From: DAIMZM01 sp036733985
GTDB taxonomy: Bacteria > Bacillota > Dehalobacteriia > UBA4068
Reading direction: 5' to 3'
Length of the DNA stretch: 36,202 nt
Assembly (NCBI GenBank): GCA_036733985.1
Contig: DAIMZM010000011.1
Location: forward strand, 1 to 36,202
Below are positions 17,591 to 24,849 of the stretch, in pieces (the stretch's first letter is position 1; each line of letters begins with the position of its first letter). The notes under the pieces were generated by a model, which had not been told where the DNA came from, made no database searches, and saw nothing but the letters and a program-made list of their open reading frames with translations. The position numbers and the translations under genes were made by a program.

Positions 17591-17623
17591 GGGGCGGGAG
17601 AGGGGATCGCCTTCTCCCGCCCC
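17591..17623 (+). other. Intercistronic stem-loop between the DUF979 and M29 genes
   Basis: GGGGCGGGAGA (17591-17601) pairs perfectly with TCTCCCGCCCC (17613-17623) around an 11-nt loop. No T run follows on the plus strand (GGATAAAAGG comes next). It is therefore more likely an mRNA-stabilising or partial-attenuation hairpin than a full terminator. Confidence 0.6.
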
Positions 17624-17640
17624 GGATAAAAGGGATCTAT

Positions 17641-18639
17641 ATGGAAATAGAAGAAAAAATCCTGCAGGGCGCCGGCATCGTCATCAACGACTGGCTGCAG
17701 CTGCCCCGCCGCGCCAAGCTGCTGATCGTCACCAATCCCGAATACATTCAGGAAGCCAAGGCTCTGGAGCAATGCGCGGAAAAACGGGGCGCCACCGCCC
17801 ATATCATGATGATGGAGAACCGGGGCATCCATGCCGGCGTCTTCTTTGACCGGCATCCGGATATTTTCGACGGCTACCACACGGTGATCGGCGCCACCGA
17901 ATATTCCCTGGTCACCACCGAGGCGGTGAAACGCGCCATCAGCCAGGGCACCAAATTTCTTTCCCTGCCCCTCTGTACGAATGATAACGTTTCCATCCTG
18001 GCCTATGATTTTCTGGGCATGGATACCCAAAAGAGCAAGAACATGGCCCGGGTGATCATCGGTAAGATCCGCGATTCTTCCAAAATCACCGTAACCACTG
18101 CCCTGGGCACAGATTTGACCCTCTGGAAAAGAGGCCGCAATCCCGGCTTTTTTAACGGCGTGGTCAAGGACGGTAAGGGCTATTCCTCCTCCAGCATCGA
18201 GATGTATATCCCGGTGGAGGAGGATCAGACCAACGGCCTGCTGGTGGTGGACGGTTCCCTGGGTTATATCGGTAAGGTGGCGCAGCCGATCCACCTTACT
18301 TTGCAAAAGGGGCGGATCGCGGAGATCGAGGAGCATGCCGAAGGCCGGCGGCTCAGGGAATATCTGCAAAGCTATGGCGACCCGGCCATGTATATTGTGG
18401 GCGAATTCGGCATCGGCCTCAACACCCATGCCAAATGCCGGGGCAAATGCTATATCGAGGATGAATCCTCCTACGGCACCTGCCATTTTGGCCTGGGGCG
18501 CAATCTGGCCCTGGGCGGCCGGCACGCGGCCAGCGGCCATTTTGACCTGGTGATCCTGGAGCCGGACATCTTCGTGGATAATCTGCAGATCATGAGCAGG
18601 GGCCAGATTACCATCACCGACGGCTACCCCTATCCCTGA
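17641..18639 (+). CDS. M29-type (AmpS/aminopeptidase T-like) metallopeptidase
   Basis: The protein is a predicted cytosolic aminopeptidase of 332 aa. The C-terminal half carries the pattern of metal ligands expected for M29: E255 in GEFGIGLN, acidic residues in YIEDESS (273-275), H282 in TCHFGLG and H300/D302 in SGHFDLV. It is shorter than classic AmpS (about 410 aa), mainly at the N-terminus, and the related 2,5-dihydroxypyridine dioxygenase NicX has a similar fold, so a non-peptidase role is possible. The ATG at 17641 has AAGGGA 6 nt upstream. It is the last gene of the M14-transporter operon and is followed by a strong terminator. Confidence 0.75.
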   Translation: MEIEEKILQGAGIVINDWLQLPRRAKLLIVTNPEYIQEAKALEQCAEKRGATAHIMMMENRGIHAGVFFDRHPDIFDGYHTVIGATEYSLVTTEAVKRAISQGTKFLSLPLCTNDNVSILAYDFLGMDTQKSKNMARVIIGKIRDSSKITVTTALGTDLTLWKRGRNPGFFNGVVKDGKGYSSSSIEMYIPVEEDQTNGLLVVDGSLGYIGKVAQPIHLTLQKGRIAEIEEHAEGRRLREYLQSYGDPAMYIVGEFGIGLNTHAKCRGKCYIEDESSYGTCHFGLGRNLALGGRHAASGHFDLVILEPDIFVDNLQIMSRGQITITDGYPYP

Positions 18640-18703
18640 CCGGCGCCGTTCCCACCTGGCGCCCGCCGCTGGATAGCCAATAAACAAATACGGCCATATA
18701 ATC

Positions 18704-18736
18704 AAAGTGCGTTCCCGCGACCCGGGAACGCACTTT
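18704..18736. terminator. Bidirectional terminator between M29 and TetR genes
   Basis: A perfect 14-bp stem (AAAGTGCGTTCCCG / CGGGAACGCACTTT) has a 5-nt loop, an A run on one side and a TTTT run on the other. It lies between two convergent genes and suits both. Confidence 0.88.
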
Positions 18737-18781
18737 TAAACTTAATCATAAGTTAAAGCCGCTTAAAACGCCGTTTGCTTG

Positions 18782-19411
18782 TCATGAATGCTTGGCTAGG
18801 GTCAGCCCCTGCAAATAGGTATTAATCAGATGATAGCAAAAGCTGCGCACATCCGGCCCGCCGCCGGCGATGCACCATTCAATGAGGCAGCCCCGGACCA
18901 ACATCGTGGTTTCACTGATCAGCTGCGCTATCCCCACATCGGCGCCGACGTCGCCTTTTGCCTGTGCCTCACTAAATAAGTGGTGCAATATCCGCATATA
19001 AGGGCGGTCTTTGTGCATCACTTTAGCGGAAAAATCTTCATTGCGCATCATATAAGGATAGACGATACGGATATTCTCCAACCCCTGCCCGGCAGTGGTT
19101 TCGCAAATGAAAATGATGGTTTGGAGCAGCTTTTCTATGGTGCTTTTATCCTCGAAACCAGGGGCGAGGATCACATCGTGGTAATATTGGCTATAGGCGC
19201 TGTCCAACTCCTGATGGTAGTCGGCGATAATTTCCTTCTTGTTTTTATAGTAATAATAGATGGTGCCAACAGACACGCCGGAGTTCTCGGCGATTTCGTC
19301 CATTGTCACATTATAAAAGCCTTTTTCATTGAACAACCGTCGGGCATTGACATAGATATTCCATTTGGTGTTTTCCGCTTGCGCCTTCCTTTTGTTCGAG
19401 TACTTATACAT
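18782..19411 (-). CDS. TetR/AcrR family transcriptional regulator
   Basis: The protein is a one-component repressor of 209 aa. The ATG at 19411 is preferred because AAGGAG lies 6 nt upstream; an in-frame ATG at 19444 has no such site. The N-terminal DNA-binding domain is clear: ARRLFNEKGFYNVTMDEIAENSGVSVGTIYYYYKNKKEII (roughly residues 20-60). The C-terminal ligand domain is diverse and Cys/Met-rich, so the inducer is unknown. No divergent target gene is adjacent. The small palindrome over its own promoter suggests autorepression, and distant targets are likely. Confidence 0.9.
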   Translation of the reverse strand: MYKYSNKRKAQAENTKWNIYVNARRLFNEKGFYNVTMDEIAENSGVSVGTIYYYYKNKKEIIADYHQELDSAYSQYYHDVILAPGFEDKSTIEKLLQTIIFICETTAGQGLENIRIVYPYMMRNEDFSAKVMHKDRPYMRILHHLFSEAQAKGDVGADVGIAQLISETTMLVRGCLIEWCIAGGGPDVRSFCYHLINTYLQGLTLAKHS

Positions 19412-19454
19412 ATTTTTCTCCTTACTGGAGTCAGATAAATTCATTGAACGCCTT

Positions 19455-19488
19455 ATAAAATTTTATCATACTTTGGCGTCAATGTCAA
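19455..19488 (-). promoter_or_regulatory. TetR gene promoter overlapped by a palindrome
   Basis: On the minus strand TTGACA (19488-19483) and TAAAAT (19465-19460) are 17 bp apart. The self-complementary 12-mer ATAAAATTTTAT (19455-19466) covers the -10 element and is a candidate operator for the encoded regulator. Confidence 0.65.
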
Positions 19489-19499
19489 AGCAAGCTCAT

Positions 19500-19826
19500 C
19501 TATTGATGCGGAATAATCTTTGGCATTGAAGACGAATCCCCCTGGTAAGGCATCCCGCTGGCTTCTCTTTCCCTCAGGGTGACATGCACCGTATCCCCCG
19601 GCTGCTTATTGATCTTCGCCCGGATATCCTTGCGGATACCGATGATATGGCAGGGAGTGCCCATTCTCACCAGCTGCCCCTCATAGGCTTCCCCGTCGAA
19701 GGTGGCATGGACAGGCACGCGCCCTTTGCCAAAGGCCGCCTTGACGTCAAAGGGGATTTCCACATAGGCGGCGTCCATATCCGCATTCTTTTTGATCACC
19801 GCGTCAAATTCATAGTTGCCGCTCAC
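19500..19826 (-). CDS. DUF1905 domain protein
   Basis: This is a small soluble protein of 108 aa starting with GTG at 19826; AAGGAGG 7 nt upstream decides the start. It shows the DUF1905 pattern: FDAVIKK, AAYVEIPFDVKAAFGKGRVPVHATFDGEAY, HIIGIRKDIRAKI and PGDTVHVTL, which form a small beta-barrel-like domain. Its function is not established. It lies 55 bp after the DUF2200 gene on the same strand and is probably cotranscribed with it. The family is often fused to a YdeI-type helical domain; that part is absent here. Confidence 0.8.
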   Translation of the reverse strand: MSGNYEFDAVIKKNADMDAAYVEIPFDVKAAFGKGRVPVHATFDGEAYEGQLVRMGTPCHIIGIRKDIRAKINKQPGDTVHVTLREREASGMPYQGDSSSMPKIIPHQ

Positions 19827-19881
19827 CCTGTTTCCTCCTTTTGTTTGGCGGGAACTGACAGCTTTCCTCCATCCGGCCTGT

Positions 19882-20232
19882 CTATTTTCTTAATATTTGT
19901 TCCATCGGCTTGCCTTTGGCCAGCTCATCCACGAGTTTATCCAAGTAGCGGATATTGCGCATGGTTTCATCCTCTATCTCTTCCACCCGCTGGCCGCAAA
20001 TCACGCCTTTGATGCGGGAAGCATTGGGGTTGATTTGCGGCGCTTGCAGAAAAAATGCCTCCATATCCGCTCCGCCAATGATTTGCTGCCGCAAGGAGGC
20101 TGCGTCATAGCCGGTAAGCCAGAAGACGGCCGCATCCACTTCCTCTTTTGTTCTCCCCTTTTTAGCGGCCTTTTCGATATAGAGCGGATAAATCTTGGCA
20201 AAAGACAGGGAATAGGCCCTGGGCTTGTTCAT
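19882..20232 (-). CDS. DUF2200 family protein
   Basis: The protein is a small cytosolic one of 116 aa. It matches DUF2200 over its whole length: SFAKIYPLYIEKAAKKGRTKEEVDAAVFWLTGYD, then QIIGGADMEAFFLQAPQINPN, GVICGQRVEEIED and IRYLDKLVDELAKGK. The function of the family is unknown to me. AAGGGA lies 10 nt upstream of the ATG at 20232; a TTG one codon earlier (20235) is nearly as good. It is probably the first gene of a two-gene unit with DUF1905. Confidence 0.82.
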   Translation of the reverse strand: MNKPRAYSLSFAKIYPLYIEKAAKKGRTKEEVDAAVFWLTGYDAASLRQQIIGGADMEAFFLQAPQINPNASRIKGVICGQRVEEIEDETMRNIRYLDKLVDELAKGKPMEQILRK

Positions 20233-20566
20233 CAATTGATCATCCCTTTCGCAATTGACTTTTTAGCGCTTAACCTGATTCGATTTTACCACAAAAAGGG
20301 CCTGGGGTCTATAAACAGAACCTGAAAAGGAGATTACCGACCTGTTCAGTAGCCTGTTTTTGATCTTATTGACCTGTTGCGGCGTTACTGTTTGCGCCTG
20401 CCGACACAGAAAAACCTCCTTGGTTCAGAGTTGGCCGGCGGCCTTCCCGATGCTGCCAAAGGAGGTTTTTATGCTAAAGCTGCTTTTGCGCCGTCCACCT
20501 GGCGGGCGGCTTATTTTACCTGAAGATACCCTGCCCCGGATGGGGCCGTCCTGTCCGGATCAAAGC
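20233..20566. other. Intergenic region between hppA and the DUF2200 gene
   Basis: About 330 bp have no supported gene. They hold the hppA terminator (20410-20470) and presumably the DUF2200 promoter, for which no convincing -35/-10 pair was found. GACCTGTT occurs twice (near 20340 and 20370), without an obvious role. The long plus-strand frame that begins here is the mirror of hppA. Confidence 0.5.
20410..20470 (-). terminator. Probable terminator of hppA
   Basis: AAAAACCTCCTTGG (20410-20423) pairs, with one bulge, with CCAAAGGAGGTTTTT (20456-20470). The loop contains its own GGCCG/CGGCC hairpin. On the minus strand the stem ends in a T5 run, about 100 bp past the hppA stop. Confidence 0.65.
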
Positions 20567-22663
20567 CTACAGGATATGGTAGGTGACGATAAGGGCCGCG
20601 AAAACAATAGAAACCATGGACATCAGCTTGATGAGGATGTTGATGGAAGGGCCGGCGGTATCCTTGAAGGGATCGCCCACCGTATCCCCGACCACCGCGC
20701 TCTTATGGGGATCGGAGCCTTTGCCGCCGAAATTGCCGGCTTCGATATACTTTTTGGCATTGTCCCAGGCGCCGCCGGAATTGGCCATGAAAATGGCCAG
20801 GAGGAAGCCGCTGGCCAGAGATCCCGCCAGCAGACCCACCACGCCGTTGTAGCCCAGCACCAAGCCCACTATCACCGGGGTGGCCACGGCAGTGACCGTG
20901 GGCAGCACCATTTCCTTCAGGGAAGCCTTGGCGCAGAGATCCACGCATTTGGCATAATCCGCTTCAGCGGTATCTTCCATCAGACCCACGATCTCCCGGA
21001 ACTGACGGCGCACTTCCAGCACTACGCTTTGGGCGGCGCGGCCAACGGAATTCATGGTCATGGCGGCGAAGAGGAAAGGCAGCGCGGCGCCGATCAGCAC
21101 GCCCACCAGCACGGCCGGGTTCATCAGGCTCAGATCCAGCTGTATGGCGGGGTCGATCTGCTGCACCTTTTCCACATAGTTGGCGATCAGGGCCAAGGCG
21201 GTGAGGGCAGCGGAACCGATGGCAAAGCCCTTGCCCGTGGCAGCGGTGGTATTGCCCAGGGAATCCAGAGCGTCGGTACGTTCCCGCACTTCCGGATCAA
21301 GATCAGCCATTTGGGCAATGCCGCCGGCATTGTCAGCCACCGGGCCGTAAGCGTCTGTAGCCAGGGTGATGCCCAGGGTGGAGAGCATGCCCACGGCGGA
21401 GAGGGCGATGCCGTAGAGGCCCCGGGTGGCGTCCACAGAGCCGCCGGAGAAGAAGAAGGCGGCCAGGATGCAGGCAGCCACAATGACCACGGGCAGCGCG
21501 GTGGACTGCATGCCCAGGCCCAGGCCGCTGATGATCAGCGGGCCGGTGCCGCTTTGGGTGGTGCCGGCCAGCCGCTGGGTGGGTTTGTAGGTGTCGGAGG
21601 TGTAATACTCGGTGGTGAGGCCGATCAGCACACCCGCCAGCAAGCCGGCGAGGATGGCGAAATAAATGCCGATGAAAGCTTTGCCCAGCAGCAGCCAGAC
21701 CACCGGGAACGCCACAACGGCGATGAGGACGGCGCTGAAATTGGTGCCCCGGCGCAAAGCGGAGAGCAGTGTGCGCTGATCCGCTTTTTCCTGAGTCTTC
21801 ACCAGGAAGCTGCCGATGATGGAGGCCAGCACGCCCACGGCGGCCAGCACCATGGGAATGGCCACGGCCATGACCCGGTCCACTTCCGGCACCTTGTTGA
21901 AGGCCACCACGCCCAGGGCGCAGGCGGAGATCACAGAGCCGGCATAGGATTCATAAAGGTCCGCGCCCATACCGGCCACGTCGCCCACATTATCCCCCAC
22001 ATTGTCGGCGATGGTGGCGGGGTTGCGGTGGTCATCCTCGGGAATGCCCGCTTCCACTTTACCCACCAGATCCGCGCCCACGTCGGCGGCCTTGGTGAAG
22101 ATGCCGCCGCCCACACGGGCGAACAGCGCCATGGAGGAAGCGCCCAGGCTGAAGGTGATCATGATGGCGGTCACTTCTTCCAAGGGCAGGCGAAAGCCCA
22201 TCTCCAGGATGATATACCACAGGGAGATATCCAGCAGCGCCAAGCCCACCACGGTGAAGCCCATGACGCTGCCGGCGCCAAAGGCCACCCGGAGGCCCCG
22301 GTTCAGGCCGGTTTGACAGGCGGCGGCAGTGCGGTTATTAGCTTTGGTGGCAATGGTCATGCCGATGAAGCCGGATAAGCCGGAGAAAAAGCCGCCGGTG
22401 AGAAAAGCAAAGGGCACAAACCAGGTGAGGAAACCGGCGGCGGCCATACCGCAGATGATGACGATCATCACCGCAAAAAACACCGCTACGATGGTGTACT
22501 GGCGGCGCAGATAGGCCTTGGCGCCGGTACGGATGGCAGCGGCAATCCGAATCATCTTCTCATTACCTTCAGGGTAACTCAGCACCTTTTTGGCGGTGAA
22601 GCCCACAAAAGCCAGGGCCAGCAGAGAACCAAAAAGGGTAAACAGTACCAGAATCTTGTCCAT
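20567..22663 (-). CDS. hppA: Membrane-bound ion-pumping pyrophosphatase, K+-dependent type
   Basis: The enzyme hydrolyses pyrophosphate and pumps H+ and/or Na+ out of the cytoplasm. It has 698 aa with about 16 membrane helices, the normal size. The PPi-site signature is intact: DVGADLVGKVEAGIPEDD, RNPATIADNVGDNVGD and GMGADLYESY, with a second acidic site at TDAYGPVADNAGGIAQM. GNTTAATG places Ala474 and Gly477 where K+-dependent enzymes have Ala and Gly; K+-independent ones have Lys and Thr. The pumped ion cannot be settled by eye; K+-dependence and the ADLYESY form lean to the group that includes Na+ pumps. GGGAGG about 12 nt upstream supports the start. It is monocistronic. Confidence 0.95.
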   Translation of the reverse strand: MDKILVLFTLFGSLLALAFVGFTAKKVLSYPEGNEKMIRIAAAIRTGAKAYLRRQYTIVAVFFAVMIVIICGMAAAGFLTWFVPFAFLTGGFFSGLSGFIGMTIATKANNRTAAACQTGLNRGLRVAFGAGSVMGFTVVGLALLDISLWYIILEMGFRLPLEEVTAIMITFSLGASSMALFARVGGGIFTKAADVGADLVGKVEAGIPEDDHRNPATIADNVGDNVGDVAGMGADLYESYAGSVISACALGVVAFNKVPEVDRVMAVAIPMVLAAVGVLASIIGSFLVKTQEKADQRTLLSALRRGTNFSAVLIAVVAFPVVWLLLGKAFIGIYFAILAGLLAGVLIGLTTEYYTSDTYKPTQRLAGTTQSGTGPLIISGLGLGMQSTALPVVIVAACILAAFFFSGGSVDATRGLYGIALSAVGMLSTLGITLATDAYGPVADNAGGIAQMADLDPEVRERTDALDSLGNTTAATGKGFAIGSAALTALALIANYVEKVQQIDPAIQLDLSLMNPAVLVGVLIGAALPFLFAAMTMNSVGRAAQSVVLEVRRQFREIVGLMEDTAEADYAKCVDLCAKASLKEMVLPTVTAVATPVIVGLVLGYNGVVGLLAGSLASGFLLAIFMANSGGAWDNAKKYIEAGNFGGKGSDPHKSAVVGDTVGDPFKDTAGPSINILIKLMSMVSIVFAALIVTYHIL

Positions 22664-22716
22664 TATTAATTACAGTCCTCCCATCTTAAATAAATGATAA
22701 AATATAAACCTAATTT

Positions 22717-22745
22717 AGCATAATATACCCCGCCTGATCTGTCAA
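22717..22745 (-). promoter_or_regulatory. hppA promoter
   Basis: On the minus strand TTGACA (22745-22740) and TATGCT (22722-22717) are 17 bp apart, about 55 bp upstream of the hppA start. Overlapping TATATT/TATTAT sequences offer alternative -10 elements. Confidence 0.6.
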
Positions 22746-22883
22746 CCCAATAAACCGCTAATTTTTCTTATCAGGCAGGCCGCCCGGCCCCTGCGGGCTG
22801 CGAAAGGCAACCGCCCGCCAGGAAAATGAGCTGTCCGCCGGCAGGGCGGTCCACATTGGCGGCCAGGTAAACAGACGCAAACA

Positions 22884-22912
22884 GACGGCCCCGTCCGGAA
22901 GACGGGGCCGTC
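22884..22912 (-). terminator. Hairpin terminator after the dipeptide epimerase gene
   Basis: A perfect 12-bp stem GACGGCCCCGTC / GACGGGGCCGTC with a 5-nt loop starts 14 bp after the epimerase stop on the minus strand. The following TGTTTGCGTCTGTTT tail is only partly T-rich. Confidence 0.7.
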
Positions 22913-22925
22913 CGCTGTTCAGCTT

Positions 22926-24017
22926 TCAGTCCAGATACATCACTTTTTCTAGGCCCGCGATACCTAAGCCCGGCGCCTCGCTGACCGTGATCAGGTGCTC
23001 ATTGAACACTGAGCCGCCGATGATGGGATCTTCGCTGCACAGGGCCGGGCCGTCCAGATCCACCTTGGTGATGATACGCTTGCCGCAGGCCAGGTGTACG
23101 GCGGCGTTGACGGCGATCTTCGCTTCCAGCATGCAGCCGAGCATACATTCCATACCGTACATCTCGGCCAGGCTGCATATTTTCAGCGCCTGATAGATCC
23201 CGCCGGTCTTCATCAGCTTAATATTAATATAGTCCGCCGCTTCCAGCTGCATGATCTTCAGCGCGTCCAAGGCGGAGAAGACACTCTCGTCGGCCAGCAC
23301 AGGGATGGAGATATGATCCTTCACATATTTAAGCCCGGCGATATCATGGGCAATGACCGGTTGCTCCACAAATTCGATGCCTAAATCTTTATCCTCCATC
23401 TCCCTTAAGATCCGTACAGCCTCCTTGGGCTTCCAGCCCTGGTTCGCGTCTATTCTCAGGCGCGGCGCATAGCCGACGGCGGCGCGGATGGCCTGCAGGC
23501 GCGCCAGATCCTGCTCCGGCTCCTTACCCACCTTCACCTTGAGCGTGTCATAGCCCCGGCCCACGGCCTCCAGGCTATCCCTGGCCATCTCTTCCGGCTC
23601 ATTGACGCTGATGGTGATATCCGTGACGATGCTGCGGCGGCAGCCGCCCAGCAGACGGTAGAGCGGCGCCTGATACAGCTGCCCGAACAGATCCCACAGC
23701 GCCATATCCACCGCGGCCTTGGCGCTGGTATTATGCACGATGCAGGTATTCAGGGCCAGCATCAGGCTTTCGAAATCCGCGATATCCCGGCCGATGATCG
23801 CTTTGGCAATATGATCCTGGATGGCGCCGGTGATGGCGCCGGCGGTATCCCCGGTGATCACGCCTGTGGGCGGGGCCTCCCCATAACCCACATGGCCGCT
23901 GTCCGTGTGTATTTCCACGATCACATCCTCCACGCTGGCAACGAAGCGCAGCGCCGTTTTGAACGGTACCCGCAAAGGCACGGAGATTTTCCCCAAACGT
24001 ATCCCAGTTATTTTCAT
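22926..24017 (-). CDS. L-Ala-D/L-Glu-type dipeptide epimerase (enolase superfamily)
   Basis: The enzyme inverts the alpha-carbon of a dipeptide residue, classically L-Ala-D-Glu to L-Ala-L-Glu in murein peptide recycling; 363 aa, cytosolic. The active-site set is complete and at nearly the positions known for Bacillus YkfB: KVK bases K160/K162, metal ligands D190, E218 and D243, K267 in YINIKLMK, and the DxD (D320, D322) that marks dipeptide epimerases. The exact dipeptide cannot be predicted, as the family includes many specificities. The ATG at 24017 comes 3 bp after the hydrolase stop, with a GAGG site inside that gene, so the two are translationally coupled. Confidence 0.9.
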   Translation of the reverse strand: MKITGIRLGKISVPLRVPFKTALRFVASVEDVIVEIHTDSGHVGYGEAPPTGVITGDTAGAITGAIQDHIAKAIIGRDIADFESLMLALNTCIVHNTSAKAAVDMALWDLFGQLYQAPLYRLLGGCRRSIVTDITISVNEPEEMARDSLEAVGRGYDTLKVKVGKEPEQDLARLQAIRAAVGYAPRLRIDANQGWKPKEAVRILREMEDKDLGIEFVEQPVIAHDIAGLKYVKDHISIPVLADESVFSALDALKIMQLEAADYINIKLMKTGGIYQALKICSLAEMYGMECMLGCMLEAKIAVNAAVHLACGKRIITKVDLDGPALCSEDPIIGGSVFNEHLITVSEAPGLGIAGLEKVMYLD

Positions 24018-24020
24018 ACG

Positions 24021-24794
24021 TCATTCCTCAGGGTTCTGATAGTATTCGTAAAGCAAAGCGCCGATCTCGTTTGCCAGCCGGTGTCCCTGGGTCTCAGTCC
24101 TCAGTTCTTTGCTCATGAAGGCGATGAAGACCGGCTCCTTCAGGTACATGATGCCGATATCATGCCGGATCCGGGGCAGGTCGCCGGTTTTATGGGCGAA
24201 TTCGAAGGCGTCCAGATCCAGCACGCCCGAGAGCAGATTATTGATCTGCTGCTGTTTAAGGATATGCAGGGCGTCCCCGTAGACGTCCGGCCGGCTGTAA
24301 AAGCGATCGAAAACAGCGCACATATCTTGGCAGGTGGTAAAATTGTCCCTGCCCTGCTTCTTGGCCTCAAAATCCATCATTTTCCGGCCCAGCACCGTAT
24401 CCTTCATACCCAGTTCCTGTATTCTGGCATTGATCCTCTCCATCCCCAGCAGGGAGATGAGTTTATTGGCGGCGCCATTGTCGCTGACGGCGATCATAAA
24501 CACCGCATAATCCCGGTAGGAGAGGGGGAGGTTTTTGCTCAAATGCCGGATCAGCCCGCAGCCGCCCACCGCCTCCCGGGCGGCCAGAGGCGCGGTTTGG
24601 GCCAGATCCACCCGGCCTGCCGTGGCCTCGTCCATCAGGGTGAGCAAGATGGGCAGCTTGATGATGCTGCAGGCGGGGAATACCAGATCCGCATTGTGGG
24701 AGAAGAGGATTTCCCCGCTCAGCATATTTTTGACCAGCAAACCCACCTGCCCCTCGGTCTGGGCAATCAGCTCGCCGACTTGCTCAGTCCACAT
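24021..24794 (-). CDS. Class A beta-lactamase-fold serine hydrolase, cytosolic
   Basis: The protein is a serine hydrolase of 257 aa. The ATG at 24794 is chosen because GGAGGT lies 9 nt upstream; an earlier in-frame ATG (24821) has no site. Catalytic motifs are complete: S43-I-I-K46, S104-D-N and K202-T-G, and MDFEAKKQGRDN stands in the omega-loop position. It has no signal peptide, so it is not a periplasmic or secreted beta-lactamase. With the coupled dipeptide epimerase and a transporter, a role in cleaving an imported D-amino-acid-containing or other peptide is more likely than antibiotic resistance. The true substrate is unknown. Confidence 0.85.
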   Translation of the reverse strand: MWTEQVGELIAQTEGQVGLLVKNMLSGEILFSHNADLVFPACSIIKLPILLTLMDEATAGRVDLAQTAPLAAREAVGGCGLIRHLSKNLPLSYRDYAVFMIAVSDNGAANKLISLLGMERINARIQELGMKDTVLGRKMMDFEAKKQGRDNFTTCQDMCAVFDRFYSRPDVYGDALHILKQQQINNLLSGVLDLDAFEFAHKTGDLPRIRHDIGIMYLKEPVFIAFMSKELRTETQGHRLANEIGALLYEYYQNPEE

Positions 24795-24849
24795 ATACTG
24801 GCCACCTCCAATCATTTTCATTCCCGGCAGCCAATCCCCTGCAGGACAA

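Noticed and set aside
20360..22378. A 672-codon plus-strand frame opposite hppA, with an AAAGGAGG sequence near an ATG at 20471
   Set aside because: The apparent ribosome binding site is one arm of the hppA terminator hairpin. The product is His/Gly-rich low-complexity sequence mirroring a well-conserved membrane protein.
24021..24794. An antibiotic-resistance beta-lactamase
   Set aside because: The catalytic motifs are of the class A fold, but there is no signal peptide, and it is coupled to a dipeptide epimerase. A metabolic role fits better.
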